Below, one piece after another: positions 45,822-55,678 of a stretch of DNA of 64,000 nt (its first letter is position 1; the number at the start of each line of letters is the position of its first letter). The position numbers were made by a program, and so were the translations under genes. The stretch comes from Corynebacterium yudongzhengii (GTDB lineage: Bacteria; Actinomycetota; Actinomycetes; Mycobacteriales; Mycobacteriaceae), in contig NZ_CP026947.1 in the NCBI RefSeq assembly GCF_003065405.1, positions 1,736,001 through 1,800,000 of the forward strand. Direction: 5' to 3'. Under the pieces are notes generated by a model. The model made no database searches, had not been told where the DNA came from, and saw only the letters and a list, made by a program, of their open reading frames with translations.

Positions 45822-47294
45822 TTAGCGCAGGGCGTCGAGGATCGGGTCGGCGCCGAAGAAGATGAGGAACAACGCGGAGACCAGCCACATGATCCAGTGG
45901 ATCTCCTTGGCCTTGCCGGCGGCGACGAACATGATGGTGAACGCGATGAAGCCGACGCCGATGCCGTTGGCGATGGAGTAGGTAAAAGGCATGACCACGA
46001 TGGTGAGAAACGCCGGCAGCGCGACGTAGAACTTCGACCAGTCGATGTCACGCACGCCCGCCATCATCATGGCGCCGACGATCACGAGCACCGGGCTGGC
46101 GGCCTCGAGCGGCACGATCTCATAGAGCGGGGTGAAGAACATGGCGAGCAGGAACAGCAGGCCCGTGACGACGTTCGCCAGGCCCGTGCGCGCGCCGTCG
46201 CCGACACCAGCGGCGGAATCGGCGAACACGGTATTCGAGGAGGCCGAGGCGGCACCGCCGACCACGGCGCCGGTGCCCTCGACGATGAGGGCGCGCTTCA
46301 TGCCGGGTAGGTTGCCATTCTCGTCGTCGAGCCCCGCCTGGCGGCCGAGGCCGGTCATGGTGCCCATGGCGTCGAAGAAGTTGGCAAACAGCAGGGTGAA
46401 CACCAGAAGCGTCGTCGCGAGCACGCCAATGTTGACGAAGGAGCCGAAGAGATCGACGTTGCCGAGCAGCGAGAGATCCGGGATCGTGCCGAGCCCGTCC
46501 GGGGCGGTGGGCACGGCCATGCCCCAGCCGCCTTCGTTGTAGTTGCCGGCGTCGTCGTTGACGGGGCCGACCTTAAAGATGGCCTCTAGCACGATCGCGA
46601 GGATTGTGGTGACCACGATGCCGATGAACAACCCGCCCGGCACGTTGCGCACGGCGAGGATGCCGCAGAGGATGAGGCCGAAGACGAACACGAGCGTCGG
46701 GATCGTAGAGATCGAGCCGCCGATGCCCAGGCTGACCGGCACCGTGGTGTTCGCCGCATCCGGCACGCGGGTGACGAACCCGCCGCCGACAAACCCGATG
46801 ATCGAGATGAACGCTCCGATGCCGACGCTCATCGCGGCCTTCATCGACTGTGGGATCGCTTCGAAGACAAGCTGGCGGAACCCGGTCACGGCGAGGATGA
46901 CGATGATGATGCCCTCGATGACGATGAGGCCCATCGCCTGCGCCCAGGTCAGCCCCTCCCCCGCCACGGCCGTGACCGCGACCAGGGTGTTGAGCCCCAG
47001 GCCCGCGGCGATACCGAAGGGATACTTGGCGAAGATGCCGAAGGCGATCGTCATCACGCCGGCAGCGAAGGCGGTGACCGCGGCGACCCGGCTCACCCCG
47101 AGCACGGTGCCCTCGGAGTCCGCACCGGTACCCAAGATCAGGGGGTTCAGCAGGATGATGTAGGCCATCGCGAAGAACGTGACGACACCGGCACGTACTT
47201 CCGTCGAGATGGTGGAGCCACGCTCCGAGATGTGGAAGTAACGGTCGAGAAAACCGGTTTGTTCCGCTTTCTCAGTCTGCGTCGAGGTGCTCAT
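45822..47294 (-). CDS. NCS2-family purine permease (AzgA-type)
   Basis: A 490-residue inner-membrane transporter with about 12-14 hydrophobic segments. Hallmarks of the AzgA/GhxP group are FFAMAYIILLNPLIL, KYPFGIAAGLGLNTLVA, FTLLFANFFDAMGTMTGLGR and the substrate loop EGTGAVVGGAASASSNTVF. It imports adenine, guanine or hypoxanthine by proton symport; exact specificity is uncertain. The start is preceded by a short leader with TTAAGG-type runs rather than a strong ribosome site. It shares a strand with the TrmH-family gene 15 bp downstream. Confidence 0.88.
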   Translation of the reverse strand: MSTSTQTEKAEQTGFLDRYFHISERGSTISTEVRAGVVTFFAMAYIILLNPLILGTGADSEGTVLGVSRVAAVTAFAAGVMTIAFGIFAKYPFGIAAGLGLNTLVAVTAVAGEGLTWAQAMGLIVIEGIIIVILAVTGFRQLVFEAIPQSMKAAMSVGIGAFISIIGFVGGGFVTRVPDAANTTVPVSLGIGGSISTIPTLVFVFGLILCGILAVRNVPGGLFIGIVVTTILAIVLEAIFKVGPVNDDAGNYNEGGWGMAVPTAPDGLGTIPDLSLLGNVDLFGSFVNIGVLATTLLVFTLLFANFFDAMGTMTGLGRQAGLDDENGNLPGMKRALIVEGTGAVVGGAASASSNTVFADSAAGVGDGARTGLANVVTGLLFLLAMFFTPLYEIVPLEAASPVLVIVGAMMMAGVRDIDWSKFYVALPAFLTIVVMPFTYSIANGIGVGFIAFTIMFVAAGKAKEIHWIMWLVSALFLIFFGADPILDALR

Positions 47295-47428
47295 GAGTGA
47301 TTCTTAAGTCTTTCCTTAAACTCAGGCCACCTACGCGGCCGTGGATGATAGGTGGTTGAACAACGCCTTAGACTTTCCCACTTGCGCTCAGCTTCCACAA
47401 AACGGAGCACCAGGTAGGGTGAGAGATT

Positions 47429-48157
47429 ATGAGCGCCGCGGACGAACTCCTTCTCACCTTCGCGCTTCGCGACGGCCGCGCCATCGGCCTCAACCGCTAC
47501 CTCGAAGCGATCCGCACCTGCGCTGGGGTGGGTGACGAGGAGGCGGCCAGTGTCGTCGAGAAGCTCGCCGCGATGTGCCCCGGCCCGGTGCGCCCGGTGA
47601 TCAGGGCGCATGCCGGCACGATGTCGGTCTCGCGCCGCCCGCTGCCGGCGTCGATGCCCGAGGTCCAGGTCCTCGCCGAGGCCGTACCCGACGCACGCGT
47701 GCGCCCCGCCGTGCCCGGCGCGGATCTGGGCTGGCTGAATCAGCAGCTCAACCGGGTGATCAGCCGGGGTGCCGACGACGCCCTCCTCCGCATCACCCCC
47801 GGCCTGAGCAGCCAGACGCTCTCGGCGGCGCTGGTGTGCTTCGCCGAGGAGCAGGCGTTCGTCTCCACCCACCCCTCGACCAGCCCGTCGGTGCTGGTGG
47901 ACATGCTTCTCGACGAACTCGCCCACGCCGGCATCCCCATCCGCCACCGGGCGGAAGGCTTATCGAGAGCCCTCATGACATCCAACGAAACCTGGACCGT
48001 CTCCGCCGTGCACGGGATCCGGCGGGTGCGCGGGTGGCTCGAATACGGATCGGCGCTGCCCGCGGCACAGCTGCCTGCGGGGACGAACGTTCCCTCCGCC
48101 GTCGAAATGGACGCGCGGATGTGGGAGCTCGCGCAGCCGGTGGCGGACTTTCTGTAG
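47429..48157 (+). CDS. Aminotransferase class IV-like protein lacking the PLP lysine
   Basis: 242 residues. The sequence follows class IV aminotransferases of the PabC (4-amino-4-deoxychorismate lyase)/BCAT group in outline: LNRYLEAIR at the N-terminus, VRPVIRAHAGTM, ADLGWLNQQLNRVISRGADDALLRI, and TSNETWTVSAVHGIRRVRGW near the C-terminus. The only lysine is Lys45, in an unrelated position. The PLP-bearing lysine is therefore absent, and around its expected place the protein reads RPAVPGADLG. It may be inactive or use another chemistry. Divergent from the permease (134 bp between starts). Confidence 0.6.
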   Translation: MSAADELLLTFALRDGRAIGLNRYLEAIRTCAGVGDEEAASVVEKLAAMCPGPVRPVIRAHAGTMSVSRRPLPASMPEVQVLAEAVPDARVRPAVPGADLGWLNQQLNRVISRGADDALLRITPGLSSQTLSAALVCFAEEQAFVSTHPSTSPSVLVDMLLDELAHAGIPIRHRAEGLSRALMTSNETWTVSAVHGIRRVRGWLEYGSALPAAQLPAGTNVPSAVEMDARMWELAQPVADFL

Positions 48158-48250
48158 GTTTCGGCGGGGGTTTATGGCAGGCAGGGGCTTCAGGGGGTGA
48201 GAACTTCCGGTCGGGTGATGTTGCGCTTGCGTTTGTAGCGCCGTGTGTCA

Positions 48251-48356
48251 TGTTGCGCTAGCGCTGGTCGAAATCACCCTCATAGAAAGGAGTCTCACGC
48301 GGTCGAAACCAGCACTCCTTTAGGGGTTCCTCCTTTCGACCAGCGATAACGCAACA
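48251..48356. repeat. Imperfect 23-bp inverted repeat with nested hairpin
   Basis: TGTTGCG....CGCTGGTCGAAA (48251-48273) pairs with TTTCGACCAGCG....CGCAACA (48334-48356). Inside, AAAGGAGT (48287-48294) pairs with ACTCCTTT (48313-48320). It lies in the 282-bp gap between two convergent genes and could be a terminator pair, a small RNA or a small MITE. Nothing else is seen in the gap. Confidence 0.5.
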
Positions 48357-48439
48357 CGCACACCCGCCCGACAACGCACTCAAAACCGCAGCTCAGCGAC
48401 CCCAAGAACAGAACCCCAAGAACCGAACTAAACCAGACC

Positions 48440-49189
48440 CTAAAAAATCGGCCGCTCGTCGTCGAAGGCGGCGGCGCGCTCGTCGTTATCCTCGTCGACC
48501 ACGGTGTCCGCATGGGCGCCGCATCCGTAGGTCGCGTGCACGACGGTGCCGTCGGCGGAATATTCGTTGGCGCACACCCCGAAGTTCTCCCCCACGGGTT
48601 CGCCGAGCGGCAGGTAGAACGCGCAGGTCCGGCACCGCAGCGCCGCTTTCTCGGCGAATTCGCTGTTGGGCCCGAAGTCGCCGGTCCGCCACCGCGTGGT
48701 CGCCTGCTCGAGCCCGGCGCGGGTGAGGTGGTGTTTGCGTCGCTTATCGACGACCACCGCCCGAGCATCCTCCGCATCCTCGACAAGTCGCTCGTCGTCG
48801 GGCGCGGGCGGCATGAGATCGCCGGGCCCGAGATCGCCGGGGCGCAGCCGGTCGGTGTAGGGCACCCAGTCGGGGGCGGTGAGCGCGTCGCCTTCCGGGG
48901 TCGGCACGAGGGCGACTTCGTTGACGGTGACGTAGTCCGAGCCGGTGGCGCAGGCGAGCACGGCGTTCCATTCCCAGCCGGAGTAGCCGGGGACGTCGGC
49001 GGCGAAGCGGTGGGTGGCGACGTTTTTGCACACGCCCGCGACGCCGAGGTGGCCGCCGATCGGCCCGTCGTCGAGTTCGCTTAAGGCCTCACGGGCCGTA
49101 GCGATGGCGCGCTCTCCCAGCAGTGGATGGTGTCGCTGGCGGTTGCGTCGGTTACGGGAGGATCGTTTCGGATGGGACACGTCTTTCAT
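48440..49189 (-). CDS. DUF3027 domain protein
   Basis: A 249-residue soluble protein: basic N-terminus (SHPKRSSRNRRNRQRHH), the conserved block PGYSGWEWNAVLACA, and a C-terminal cysteine cluster (CRTCAFYLP, GVCANEYS, YGCGAH) that is probably a zinc knuckle. The pattern fits DUF3027, a family restricted to actinobacteria and without known function. Starts divergently from the glutaminyl cyclase gene with a 29-bp gap. Confidence 0.8.
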   Translation of the reverse strand: MKDVSHPKRSSRNRRNRQRHHPLLGERAIATAREALSELDDGPIGGHLGVAGVCKNVATHRFAADVPGYSGWEWNAVLACATGSDYVTVNEVALVPTPEGDALTAPDWVPYTDRLRPGDLGPGDLMPPAPDDERLVEDAEDARAVVVDKRRKHHLTRAGLEQATTRWRTGDFGPNSEFAEKAALRCRTCAFYLPLGEPVGENFGVCANEYSADGTVVHATYGCGAHADTVVDEDNDERAAAFDDERPIF

Positions 49190-49218
49190 TATGGATCATC
49201 TGACGCATAATAAGGGAC

Positions 49219-50016
49219 ATGACCCTGCGCATGTTCTCCTCGCTTGCCCTCTCGGGATTGCTGGCCACCTCGCTGAGCGCCTGCCAGGCCAGCGATGACG
49301 TCGGCGTCGAAAAGCCGGGCGTCGAGAAGCTTGGCGTCGAGATCGTCGAGCGCCACCCCTTCGACGAGACGTCTTTCACCCAGGGCCTCGAGGTGGATGA
49401 AAACGGCTCGATTCTCGTCGGCACGGGCCGTACCGGCGAGTCGCGGATCTATCGCACCACCACCGCCGATGAGCAGAGCCACTCTCACGATCTGGATGAA
49501 GAGCTTTTCGGCGAGGGCATTACCCGCCACGGCGATACCGTCTGGCAGCTGACGTGGCAGGCCGGCACCGTCATCGAGCGCGATGCCACCACCCTCACAG
49601 AAAAAGGGCGCGCGAGCTATCCCGGCGAGGGCTGGGGACTGTGCGCCCAGCAGGATCGGCTGATCCTTTCCGACGGTACCGACGAGCTGCGCTACCTCGC
49701 CCCGGAGGATTTCTCCGAGATCGGCCGCGTGCCGATCACCTTAGAGGGCGAGCCGCTGGCGGGCATCAACGAGTTAGAGTGCGTCGGCGACGAGGTCTAC
49801 GCGAACATCTTCATGAGCACCGACATCGTGCGCATCGACCCAGACTCCGGCGAGGTCACGGCGCTTATCGACGCCTCTCGCCTCCCGAATAACGGCCCCG
49901 ACCACCCGGACGCGGTCCTCAATGGCATCGCGCATCTGCCGGGCACGGATCGCTTCTACCTCACCGGCAAGTGGTGGCCGGACCTGTACGAGGTCCGCTT
50001 CGTGCCCAGCGGGTAG
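49219..50016 (+). CDS. Glutaminyl-peptide cyclotransferase, lipoprotein
   Basis: 265 residues. A lipoprotein signal with lipobox LSAC (cleavage before Cys22, MTLRMFSSLALSGLLATSLSAC) is followed by a beta-propeller of the plant/bacterial glutamine cyclotransferase family: RHPFDETSFTQGLEV, GTGRTGESRIYR, TWQAGTVIERD, GWGLCAQQDRLILSDGT, INELECVGDEVYANIF. It would cyclise N-terminal Gln of exported peptides to pyroglutamate on the outer face of the membrane. The N-terminal insert DVGVEKPGVEKLGVEIVE is a short imperfect repeat. Likely co-transcribed with the DUF2771 gene 11 bp downstream. Confidence 0.87.
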   Translation: MTLRMFSSLALSGLLATSLSACQASDDVGVEKPGVEKLGVEIVERHPFDETSFTQGLEVDENGSILVGTGRTGESRIYRTTTADEQSHSHDLDEELFGEGITRHGDTVWQLTWQAGTVIERDATTLTEKGRASYPGEGWGLCAQQDRLILSDGTDELRYLAPEDFSEIGRVPITLEGEPLAGINELECVGDEVYANIFMSTDIVRIDPDSGEVTALIDASRLPNNGPDHPDAVLNGIAHLPGTDRFYLTGKWWPDLYEVRFVPSG

Positions 50017-50027
50017 ACTTACCCGCC

Positions 50028-50558
50028 ATGGCCACCCGGAAAGAAGCAAAGAGGAAGTCCCTGCTGCAGGTCCTGACCTTGCTGGTGATTGCCGCGGTCG
50101 TGGTGGCCGTGGTGGTGCTCGCGCAGTCGTGGCTGCGCAACCAGCCGGACCCGGAGCCGGAGGACACGGCGATCGAGGTGAGCGTGGGCGAGCAGACCAA
50201 GGAGGTCTACCCGTACATGATCGCCGAGCCCGGGGTGGAGCCGGCCGAAAACGAGGTGCCCACGATCGAGGTGGCCGACGAGGACAACGTCCTCATCTCC
50301 CTTCCGGAGCATGTCTACGACCACGATTGGACGGCCGTCATCATCTACGACGAGCCGGGCGCGAACGATCAGATCCTCCACGGCCCCTACGAGGCCGAGG
50401 AGATCACCGTCCCAGTCACCGCGGAGCCGGTCGAGGAAGACGGCGAGACCCCACGCCTGATGGTGGTGGAGATCCAGTCGGTGATGATCGGCACCAATGA
50501 CGCTGGCGAGCAGACGCCCTATACGACGGTGTGGTCCGTCGCCACGCAGCATGCTTAA
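50028..50558 (+). CDS. DUF2771 membrane-anchored protein
   Basis: 176 residues: a lysine-rich start (MATRKEAKRKS), one membrane helix (VLTLLVIAAVVVAVVVLAQ) and an acidic extracellular domain with VSVGEQTKEVYPYM, LISLPEHVYDHDWTAVI and QSVMIGTNDAGEQ. This matches DUF2771, a corynebacterial/mycobacterial family of unknown function. The ATG at 50028 is the only start that gives the basic head before the helix. It follows the cyclotransferase gene closely; convergent with the csp gene. Confidence 0.75.
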   Translation: MATRKEAKRKSLLQVLTLLVIAAVVVAVVVLAQSWLRNQPDPEPEDTAIEVSVGEQTKEVYPYMIAEPGVEPAENEVPTIEVADEDNVLISLPEHVYDHDWTAVIIYDEPGANDQILHGPYEAEEITVPVTAEPVEEDGETPRLMVVEIQSVMIGTNDAGEQTPYTTVWSVATQHA

Positions 50559-50574
50559 AAACGCTTAAAAACGC

Positions 50575-50958
50575 TTAGGCGTCCAGCTCCCGGGCCACGG
50601 CCCGCAGGATCTCCGCGACCTGGCGGCCTTCCTTGCGCTCGGGGTAGCGCCCGGCCTCCAGCGGGGGCTGGATGCGGGTCTCAATGACGGTGAGCACGTC
50701 AGAGAGCATGCTGGCGAGTTCGGCCGGCTTCCGACGGTTCACCGGACGGCGCTTCGGGGTGTCTTTAATATTCACGCGCAGCGCCTGCGGGCCCCGGCGG
50801 CCGGCGGCGAAGTCGAATTCGATACGCTGCCCTTGGACGAGTTCGTCGACCCCTTCGGGCAGGACGGACTTGTTGACATAGACGTCCTCGTCTCCCGGGT
50901 TGGTGACGAAGCCGAATCCCTTATCGGGGTCGTACCATTTCACCTTTCCGACGGGCAC
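50575..50958 (-). CDS. cspB: Cold-shock domain protein with C-terminal extension (CspB-like)
   Basis: 127 residues from a GTG start (VPVGKVKWYD), the same length as C. glutamicum CspB as I recall it. The cold-shock domain (residues 1-65) has RNP1 KGFGFV and RNP2-like DVYVN. The C-terminal half (RRPVNRRKPAELASMLSDVLTVIE to the end ELDA) is the actinobacterial helical extension. Such proteins bind single-stranded nucleic acid and act as RNA chaperones. Longer frames start further upstream at ATG codons, but the homologous protein begins at the GTG. Confidence 0.85.
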   Translation of the reverse strand: MPVGKVKWYDPDKGFGFVTNPGDEDVYVNKSVLPEGVDELVQGQRIEFDFAAGRRGPQALRVNIKDTPKRRPVNRRKPAELASMLSDVLTVIETRIQPPLEAGRYPERKEGRQVAEILRAVARELDA

Positions 50959-51084
50959 GTCGATCACCACTTTCTTCCAGCGGGCGGGCTTCATGCCGCG
51001 CCCCCACTCGTTTTGTCTTAACAGATAGTCTCGCCAGTGTAGCAGCACCACCCCTATTCCCCTAAGGGCCCAAAACGTGGCCAC

Positions 51085-52087
<1,003 letters not shown>

Positions 52088-52100
52088 GCACCCCCATAAC

Positions 52101-52149
52101 AAAGGCGGTGCCGGCTCCTTTCTAAGAGGTAGCCGGCACCGCCTTTTTC
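52101..52149. terminator. Bidirectional terminator between rpf and the small ORF
   Basis: AAAGGCGGTGCCGGCT pairs with AGCCGGCACCGCCTTT, followed by TTT on the plus strand and preceded by an A-run. It can serve both rpf and the convergent small gene. Confidence 0.9.
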
Positions 52150-52167
52150 AGTACCAGTCGGCGAGTC

Positions 52168-52362
52168 TTATCGGTTGACGCGGGTATAGGGGTGGACGTA
52201 GTTCAGCTTCTCCGGCGGGATGGGCAGTTCCAGATCATCGCCGTAGGGGCTGTGCGCTCCGGGGGTGGTGGATACGACTTCGGACACGGCGTGGAAGCCG
52301 TCCGGGACATCTGCGGGCCAGGCCGGGTTATCGGGGCGGCCATGCTTCTCTACGTTAGCCAT
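52168..52362 (-). CDS. Small conserved protein of unknown function
   Basis: 64 residues (MANVEKHGRPDNPAWPADVP to NYVHPYTRVNR) with no signal peptide or cysteine. Codon bias follows the neighbours, and Pro/Gly motifs such as GRPDNPAWP look maintained. The start at 52362 follows GGGG within 4 nt; upstream in-frame Met codons lack similar signals. It is divergent from the helicase-associated gene (64 bp) and ends before the shared terminator. Not recognised by name. Confidence 0.55.
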   Translation of the reverse strand: MANVEKHGRPDNPAWPADVPDGFHAVSEVVSTTPGAHSPYGDDLELPIPPEKLNYVHPYTRVNR

Positions 52363-52426
52363 ATCCCCATTCAACCAAACCTGTCGCGGAAACGTAACTG
52401 TAACCGCAGTAGAATTTCTCACCACG

Positions 52427-54681
52427 ATGACTTCCTCGCCGAGCGATTCCTATCTCAGCTGGTTGCGCGGGCTCGGTGCCGAGCAACTCGCCACGTTGCT
52501 CCGCCACCGCCCGGATGTGGTCCTACCCCCGCCGCCGGGCCCGCGCCCGCTGGCTAAGCGTTTGCAGCTGCGCAGTTCGGTCGCGCGCGCTCTACGCAGC
52601 GCGACGGCCCTCGAGCTGGCCACCATCGAGGTCGCCGCCGACCTCGGCGCGGAGCTTTCCGCGATCAGCCCCGAGGCACTGACTAACACCATTGTCCAAC
52701 GAGCGCAGGCGCGCGACGATACGCTTGCCGACGATGAGGTGACCGCCTCCGTCGCCAAGCTCACCCAGCTCGGCCTCCTCTACCCCACCGAGACCGGCTG
52801 GCGTCTGGTCACCGAGGCGATGTCGGCGCTGCCCTGGTCCTTCGGCCTCCTGCCGGCCACCCCGGCAACGCAGATCCAGTCCCGCCTCAACGACCTGGAG
52901 CCCGCCCAGCTGCACCTGCTGCAGTCCTTGGCGCGTTCCGGCGGCATCGGACACAGCCGCAGCGCCGGCGTGGATGCCGAACCCGCCCACCCCATTCCCC
53001 AGCTGATCAACGCCGGGCTGCTCGAACGGCTCGACGCCAGCCACGTGCGCCTGCCGCGCACCATCGCCCGCGTGCTCACCGGCACCCCGACTCATCACCT
53101 GCCGCTCGTGCGCCCCCTGCCCCACCCCGCGCCGGCCAGCGACGCCGCACAGAAAGCGATCGACCGCGTCGACACCGCCGGCATCGCCCAGGGCCTCGAG
53201 ATCACCCGGCAGGTGGTGGAGCTTATCGACGCCCTCGGCACCCAACCGATCGCCCTCAACAAGGATTCCTCCGTCCCGGCGCGGGCCACCGGCCAGCTGG
53301 CGCGCCGGCTCGGCTACTCACCAGAAGAGATCAAGCTGCTCGTCGCGATCGCGCAGTCTGCCGGACTCCTCGGCACGGGACTGACCGGCCAGGTGCCCGA
53401 GCCCCTCGACCCAGAGGCGAACTACCTCGCGCCCACCCGAGATGTCGACGACTGGCTGGCCGGCGACCTGCCCGCCCGCTACGCGCGGCTTTTAACCGGC
53501 TGGCTGCGCAGCCCGCACGCGCACTTCCACGGCGGGCGCCTGCTGGATAACGACGAGGTGCGCGAGGCCCTGCCCGAACTGCGCCGCGTCGCCTTGGCGC
53601 TCTATACTCACCTGCCGGCGGATCGCCCGCTTGCAGCCGAAGATATCGCCTCCCACCTCGGGTTCTACGCCCCTCTGGTGGCCACCGGCGCGGCACACCA
53701 CGATGTCGGCGCGCTTATCGACGAAGCCCATACCCTCGGCGCCCTCGCACACGGTGCGGCGACCACGGTCGTACGCGAGCTGATCTCCGGCGCCGATCCC
53801 GTCGCCACCGTCGCCGCGCACACCCGGCGGAGGTCGAGCAGTTCATCGTCCAGGCGGATATGACGATCATGGTGCCCGGCCCCTTGCCCTTCGAGCTGCA
53901 CCGCCGGCTGGCGCTGATCGCGGAGCTGGAAACCCCGGGCCTGGCCGCGATGTTTCGCATCACCGACGCCTCCGTGCGCCGCGGCCTCGACGCCGGCCTC
54001 AGCGAGCGCGAGATCACCGAGTTTTTGGAAGTACATTCACTCGGCGAGCTCCCGCCTACCGTCACCTATCTCATCAGCGACGTCGCCCGCCGCCACGGCG
54101 GCCTGCGGGGAGGTGCGGCGCTGAGCTATCTGCGTAGCGACGATGACACACTGCTCGCCGAGGTCATGGCCTCCCCGGCGGCTGAGGCGGCGGAGCTGAC
54201 CCGGCTGGCACCCACCGTCGCGATCTCCTCGCTGCCGCTGGCCAAGGTCCTACACCACCTGCGCGAGCACGGTTTTAGCCCGGTAGCCGAAAACGCCGAG
54301 GGCGCGACCGTCGACGTGCGCCCCGAGCCGGCGCGCGTCTTCGGCCGCCCGCAGACCCCAGAGGTACCGCGCTCTGGGATCAGCGAGGCGAAGATCGACG
54401 CGGCGGTCTCCGCGGTGCTCGGCGCATCGGCCGCGCAATCGGCCACGGAGCCTGCCACCGATACGCCCGAGAGCCCGGAGAGCCCGACCACGACGCTGCA
54501 GCTGGCGGCGCGCTCGCGCAGGCAGGTGCGGATCGTGGCCGTCGATAAGCATGGCCAGCGCCTGGAGATGACCGTGCTGCCGCTGTCGGTCAGCGGCGGG
54601 CAGGTCGACGGGCTCGACGAGGCCAGCGGACAGGTGCGCCGGCTGCTCATTCACCGGATCACCGAGGTCACCTTCGCCTAA
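52427..54681 (+). pseudogene. Helicase-associated protein (Rv0862c-like), one-base frameshift
   Basis: Intact it would be about 751 residues of the actinobacterial family that contains a C-terminal XPB/Ssl2-like domain; M. tuberculosis Rv0862c lies beside ercc3 in the same way. The first frame (MTSSPSDSYLSWLRGLG...) runs to AAHTRRRSS and stops at 53863. The second continues without loss as PAEVEQFIVQADMTIMVPGPLPF and ends VRRLLIHRITEVTFA. One extra C in the CCC tract at 53823-53825 would join them. The rest of both parts looks under selection, so this may be a sequencing error or a very recent mutation. Two genes upstream of XPB/ercc3. Confidence 0.78.
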
Positions 54682-54796
54682 GCGCTCAAGCCCACGCTTC
54701 AGCACGACACCAGTTAAACCTTATGCGATACTCGGGGTCATGCTATTGAACAGCTCTATGGCGAGCGCTCAACCCGCGAAGGGGGCCTAAACGGAC

Positions 54797-55678
54797 GTGC
54801 CCGACCTACATATCGAGAATCTGAACAAGTCCTACGGCGATCACCACGTCCTCGACAACATGACGTTTAGCGTGCGCGAGGGAGAAATTTATGGCTTCGT
54901 CGGCTCGAATGGCGCCGGCAAGTCGACCACGATGCGTATCGCGCTCGGCGTGCTCTCGGCCGATAGCGGGAAGGTGAGCTTCGGCGAGCACCCGCTCGAC
55001 GACGACATCCGCCGTCGCATCGGCTACATGCCCGAAGAACGCGGCCTTTACGGGAAGGAAAAGATCGGCGATCAGCTCACCTTCCTCGGCCGCCTGCACG
55101 GCATGTCGGCTGAGGCGGCGCGCACCAACGCCGAGAACCTCCTCGAGCGCCTCGGCCTCGGCGAGCGTATCGGCGACAAGCTGGATGGTCTCTCCCTCGG
55201 CAACCAGCAGCGCGTGCAGCTGGCGGCCTCGCTCGTCCACGACCCCGACCTGCTCATTTTGGATGAACCCTTCTCGGGCCTGGACCCGGTGGCGGTCGAG
55301 GTTATGAGCCAGATGCTCACCGAGCGCGCCCGCGCCGGCGTACCCGTGATTTTCAGCTCCCACCAGCTGGATCTGGTGCAGCGCCTCTGCGACCGGGTGG
55401 GCATCATCGCCAAAGGCCGCATGGTCGCCGAGGGCAGCGTCGACGAGCTGCGCCAAAACGGCCCGATCCGCTACTCCGTCGAGACCGCGAACCCCTTCCA
55501 GCTTCCGGAGAGCACCCGCATCGTCAGTCAGGAGCCCGGGCGCATCGTCGTCGAGGCCGATTCCACCGAACGGGACCAGGAGATCCTGCACGCCGCCCTG
55601 GCCGCCGGCCCGGTGCACTCTTTTACCCGCCTGGTCCCGCACCTGACTGATCTGTTCCGAGAGGTGGTCTCGTCATGA
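54797..55678 (+). CDS. ABC transporter ATP-binding protein (ABC-2 exporter)
   Basis: 293 residues. Walker A GSNGAGKST, signature LSLGNQQR (a Q-rich variant of LSGGQ), Walker B LLILDEP, and the switch His in SSHQLDLV. DUF4162-type C-terminus (residues about 215-293) as in NatA/bacitracin-type exporters. The start is GTG at 54797 with AAGGGGG about 13 nt upstream. The permease starts in the ATGA overlap at its stop, so the two form one exporter. Cargo is unknown; sodium or an antimicrobial are both possible. Confidence 0.88.
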   Translation: MPDLHIENLNKSYGDHHVLDNMTFSVREGEIYGFVGSNGAGKSTTMRIALGVLSADSGKVSFGEHPLDDDIRRRIGYMPEERGLYGKEKIGDQLTFLGRLHGMSAEAARTNAENLLERLGLGERIGDKLDGLSLGNQQRVQLAASLVHDPDLLILDEPFSGLDPVAVEVMSQMLTERARAGVPVIFSSHQLDLVQRLCDRVGIIAKGRMVAEGSVDELRQNGPIRYSVETANPFQLPESTRIVSQEPGRIVVEADSTERDQEILHAALAAGPVHSFTRLVPHLTDLFREVVSS

